From: Branchiostoma floridae
Taxonomy: Eukaryota > Chordata > Leptocardii > Amphioxiformes > Branchiostomatidae
Reading direction: 5' to 3'
Length of the DNA: 60,000 nt
Assembly (NCBI RefSeq): GCF_000003815.2
Contig: NC_049988.1
Coordinates: 17,172,088-17,232,087 of the forward strand
A program made the translations under genes and the position numbers. Each line of letters begins with the position of its first letter. Position 1 is the stretch's first letter. Of this stretch, positions 55,898 to 60,000 are shown one piece after another. The notes under the pieces were generated by a model that worked only from the letters and a program-made list of their open reading frames with translations, was not told where the DNA came from and searched no databases.

Positions 55898-56285
55898 CTG
55901 GATATAGAACACAATAAATTAAAAATGTAGAATAAGAAACATGCAGCTACAAATACCATTTTGGGATGTAGGACTCATGTAACATTAGAATACTTTCATA
56001 AGTCATTTTCCATGACTCACTTAAGACATATACAACACAATAACATTAAAACATGCAATCTACATGGATATAGAGCACAATAACATGGAGTGAAAAGAAT
56101 TATGATTTAATACAATTTTGGTATGAAGGACTGTTTCCGTGATACACTGCATGTCTGGATATAGAGCACAATAACATAGAATTAAAAACATGAAACTTAC
56201 AAATACCATTTTGGTATGCTGTAGTAGCATTACACAATCATATAGAACTCTTTCAAAAGTCATTTTCAATGATATTTCTGTTGGT
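55898..56285 (-). repeat. Exon 1 acceptor region repeated twice upstream
   Basis: The sequence around the exon 1 acceptor (GGATATAGA(A/G)CACAATAA, 55900) recurs at about 56066 and 56158; the last copy also holds CACTGCATGTC, a copy of the first exon bases. Each is followed by related AAATACCATTTTGG(G/T)AT sequence. Confidence 0.75.
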
Positions 56286-57169
56286 TGCTTCATATAATGT
56301 TAGTTTTGTTGTGAATGTGCTGAAATGATGCTCAACCTAATATGCCCCAAAGTATTAACATTCAACTTTTTAGTTGCTAACTACATGGCACGTTTAACAA
56401 CTTTTGAAAGAGTCAGTGACGTCCAAACTTTACATTTTCACTTCGAAAATTGCAATTTGAGTCACTTATTTGTGTAACCTAAATTGTTTGGACATGGTTG
56501 TACAAAATTTGATACTCCAAAAAAATATGTTACTTACAAGTTGGGAAAAAATCTCAAGACTTGTAAAATTATTGAGTGGAAATTGCAAAAAAAAAATCTT
56601 GTTTTTGCTTGTGGGAGGGAAGGGGAGCTAACCAATGGGCAGAATGCCCACTTTGTTTTTCCAGGACCAGGAAGAAGGATGAAACACTAAGTATCAACAA
56701 CAACTGACAGACAACACTTCCTTTTTGATTGTTGGGGCATGTATACTTTGTATATAGTACCTTTCTCTTGTAATTCTTATTTTGACAAATTTGAGCAAAA
56801 AGACAATCCATTTGACTAGTATAAAAAACTGTAACAGTCGTATTTCTTAATCAATATTCGTTTAATCAAATTTCTCAAATTCACTTGTCCTATTGGGCAA
56901 GTACATTACAAATCTACTTGCCAAACTAGCTTTTCAATTGCCCAAAATTTGAATCACATTTTTTTAAAGTATATATTTTCACCTCTAACAATGGAATTCT
57001 TGTATAACTTGTGTTGACCAATGCTTGATGCCATCTCAAAATCTCACTCATGGGAAAATCTAGCCCGATCAGATAGGACATGTGCTTGCCCGATCAGCAT
57101 TTTCACTTGCCTTGGGCTATTGGACTTGTCCAACCTTGCAGGTGGACATTGACTTGATTTACATGAATA

Positions 57170-57377
57170 CTGTAAATGCAGAAATGTTCGTGGTGGATTA
57201 ATGTTCGCGGTTTTTGCGGTGACCACTTCACCGCGAAAATAAAACCACCGCTAACATTTTTCTATTGTGGTATTAGACTGCAGTCTATGGTGTTACCGCG
57301 AACTTAAATCCACGGCAAAAAGTCCTTTTTCCCGCTACCGCGAAATTAAATCCCCGCGAACTTAAATGCATTTACAG
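57170..57377 (+). mobile_element. TA-flanked MITE with CTGTAAATGCA ends
   Basis: 208 bp from CTGTAAATGCA to TGCATTTACAG, with TA at 57168-57169 and 57378-57379. The interior is palindrome-rich (GTTCGCGG, CCGCGAA). A decayed copy is at 47445-47637. Confidence 0.8.
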
Positions 57378-58549
57378 TATGTCAAAACATTTCAGACAAA
57401 GAAGACACATGCTTGCATCATCAGCCAAACAAATGCACTTCTATCATCATGATGCTTGTTTCCATATTTGAATTTTTTTTTTATGGATAGACAACGGACA
57501 ATATCATCATCAGCATTCCTCTCAATATTTAGAAAGTTTTGTTGTTACGACAAAAGATAAGATGTCAAAAGATACTACTTGTCCAGCATTATCAACAAAA
57601 CAGATGACACTTAAAGCAAGATGGTCAAACAAACAAAATAGATGTACATAGAATTGCAAAACATTGCATTGAAAAGAGCGCACCCAATTTGCTCGCAAAT
57701 GTTACTCATTTTAAATCAGATTCTCCCAACTTAAGTTTCCAATTGCCATGGATACACTGTCAAGGACAAGTCCACCATAGTTTGAAGCCAAAAAGTTGTC
57801 AAAGAAATTCTGAACTATTATAGCTGAGTCTACCAAGCATCCCATGGCCCTTTATTTTAGAAGTAAAGGAAGAGTCATGACAATCACAAATGTGCACCAT
57901 AATGTAATGTACACAGATCTCTGGAATGTATAATCTCTGAAGTTCAGTTTCAGTTTATTTATCTTACCAGGAATACATCTCAGGTCAGCGTAGACCTGTT
58001 TTTCAGGCAATCCTGGTCAATGGAATCAAAGTTGTCCCCCCAACGACCTGGAGGTCAAGGGACTAGGAGGAGGTCAATGGAACAGTTGAAAGTCAGGTGG
58101 CATGAAGCAAAAAAAAAACACCAAACTAGAACAGCCTGTTGAACCTGAATTTTACTGCTCAACTGTTTACGCCTTTGTAACCAACACTCAGCAATAAGCA
58201 CTCGCCAATACCGTACATGTGCCAACTGATTAACAAGTATGGCCTGATCCCTGAGTGACTTTTGAACGAACTGAGTGACTTTTGAACACATTTTTGAACA
58301 AGTTATATCGACTATTATATTGTGCACGTCTTTCCATATTAACCGAACACCTGTCTTGATTGTGATATGTAGTCTAAGACCAATGGTTCCTTATTCGTGA
58401 TACAAATCGTATTGTTACCAATTAAGATTTTGAACTATGCTGTCTTTTTAAATTGATGTACTTAACTTATAGTGTATTTCTCCCCGGAGGAGCACATGTA
58501 AATACCAACATAATTCAGACATAACTAAATGTCTGCTACGTGGTATGTT

Positions 58550-58592
58550 AATAAAGATTTCAAAGATTTCAAAGATTTCAAAGATTTCAAGT
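58550..58592. repeat. 9-bp minisatellite (AAAGATTTC)n
   Basis: Four to five consecutive AAAGATTTC units. In one frame they read KDF repeats, but there is no gene context. Confidence 0.9.
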
Positions 58593-60000
58593 ACAACAAG
58601 GCAGTAAGAGATGGCAGACTTCACTTCCTTGGTGGTAAAAACCCTCTGGAAAGACATCGAGAAACTGCAGTGCAGAATCACATGCACACACAGACACACA
58701 GAAAGACAAACTGACAACAAGAGCCATGTACTTTTGTTGTCACAAGATATGGCTACAGATACACCACTATGCCTGAACCCAAGAGGGCATAACATGGCAA
58801 AAACTGTGTAATTTTGTGCCATTAATGCCATGCAGAAAACATGGGCCTCATACCCTACCAGTTGCAAAGCATTGTTTGTGCTTTAATAGAACGAGCAAAC
58901 TGTAAGCCTACATAGAACATTACATCTGATTCAATACAGCTGAGGGGGACATTTTGCCTAGTCTTTCAAGCTAAGTGGCAAAAAGATTGCATGTTTCTGC
59001 CTACTGACATAAGGAAAACAAGGCATCTAAATAAAAAGTTTGATACTACACCTATTATTATAGTGATGATTCCAATTAGTGAAAACTTATCATTTTTGAT
59101 CTGTACAGTTACATTGAATATCATACTTAAGAAAGAGGTCATCTTTCTGTGGGCCTCTGTAAAGATGCTCTATGGACCCCCTCCCTCAAAAGCTCACTCT
59201 AAAATTCTTCTAATTCAATTTTAGGACTTTTCCAAGACAGGTGGTTCATACATGGCACAAACAAATCTCATTTCTAAAATAAAGTAAAAATATCCATGAT
59301 CATAAAAAATAATATACTGCAAGCAAGTTGGGTGCTGTTCTTTATTTGACAACCTTCTGTACCAGCACTTCTGTTAAGTGTGGCAGAAACATCAGCAAGA
59401 TGATGGTGACCACCTACAATGTAAACACTAAGAAGAAGAAAATTGAATTTGTAGCACTTAAGAAGGTACCAAATATTTCTGATGTTATAAACTTGGCCAT
59501 ATGAAAATTGATTTGCAAATTTCTTAATGATTATTTTGTGACAAGCTGGATCAAACAACCAAGCTGCTGAAAGTATACTTTATGTTAATATCCTTGGCTC
59601 AAGATATCAGCTCTTCAAAAGCAGCTTACATAAGAATTAAAATAGTTTACGTTTTTTTCTAATTTCTTCTTGCAAATGAAGCAAAATGTTGTGCAAACTT
59701 GTGATATCAAATAATGTGGTGCACACAACAAGTTTTATGTGCCTAAATATTGTTATGAAAAAAGTAAGTATATAGTGAAAAATTTATCTGTAGCAACTTT
59801 TGCAAAGGATGCTTTTTCAGTCCATTTCCCTAGTCAGTGACATATATTTGTTGTACCATTACTAAGCAGCTCTCTGGCTTGTGAAATAATTGGTGATAAT
59901 AAGTATGTTGTATCGTTCAACTGAGCACAATAAATTCACTGCACAACTGGAACACTAATCTATGTCTTTTATGTGAAACTTGTTATCGTCATCAGTTACA

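Larger units (their letters stand above)
56286..60000. other. Dynein 5' intron; no exon recognised
   Basis: AT-rich sequence upstream of the first visible dynein exon. Apart from the MITE at 57170 and a 9-bp minisatellite at about 58550-58590, I see nothing coding. AAA3 and everything N-terminal to it must lie past position 60000. Confidence 0.5.

Noticed and set aside
58055-59558. Minus-strand frames near the right edge as possible upstream dynein exons.
   Set aside because: None matches AAA2/AAA3 motifs or has consistent splice borders in phase with exon 1.

Overview
The window looks like animal nuclear DNA, most likely a cephalochordate (Branchiostoma-type) scaffold. That attribution is inference. 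It rests on many short introns with clean GT/AG borders, leucine-rich-repeat (LRR) transmembrane genes with long tails, a tandem GON-domain gene, a SEA/mucin-like gene, a dense load of small inverted-repeat transposons, a tRNA-derived SINE, LINE relics and CA/ATGG microsatellites. There are three N gaps (1273-1372, 4825-4924, 41630-41814). The first two are exactly 100 N, so their true size is unknown.

Left part (1-4.5 kb): the + strand carries four exons of a secreted or membrane SEA-domain protein running into a Thr/Pro repeat and a gap. The - strand carries an ADAMTS9/20-type GON-domain gene in which one complete four-exon GON module is followed, in frame, by the first exon of a second. 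From 4.9 to 11.3 kb I see no convincing coding exon, but several small DNA transposons with readable target-site duplications. From 11.3 to 15 kb there are microsatellites, LINE and SINE relics and duplicated 5' flank.

15.1-18.2 kb (+): a two-exon LRR type I membrane protein whose cytoplasmic tail carries four PY(A/G) tyrosine motifs. From 18.2 to 24.5 kb the sequence is non-coding and contains two local tandem duplications, followed by the 3' flank of the next gene.

24.5-55.9 kb (-): the last 32 exons of a divergent dynein heavy chain, DNHD1-like. I placed every splice junction by eye, and the exons sum to one uninterrupted frame of 2,344 codons plus stop. It covers the AAA3/AAA4 junction with a large acidic-then-basic disordered insertion, a degenerate AAA4, the stalk with its microtubule-binding tip, AAA5, AAA6 and the C-terminal domain. 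The N-terminal half lies beyond the right edge. A single-exon LRR membrane gene (51.7-54.0 kb, +) is nested antisense in a 6.1-kb intron of this gene.

The most unusual signal is structural. At least 12 of the dynein exons have one to five partial copies of one exon edge plus the adjoining splice site in the neighbouring intron. Most are decayed, one contains an in-frame stop, and two (exons 9 and 26) are open and exact multiples of three, so use of the alternative splice site would insert 41 or 54 residues in frame. Exon 23 has a graded array of five such copies.
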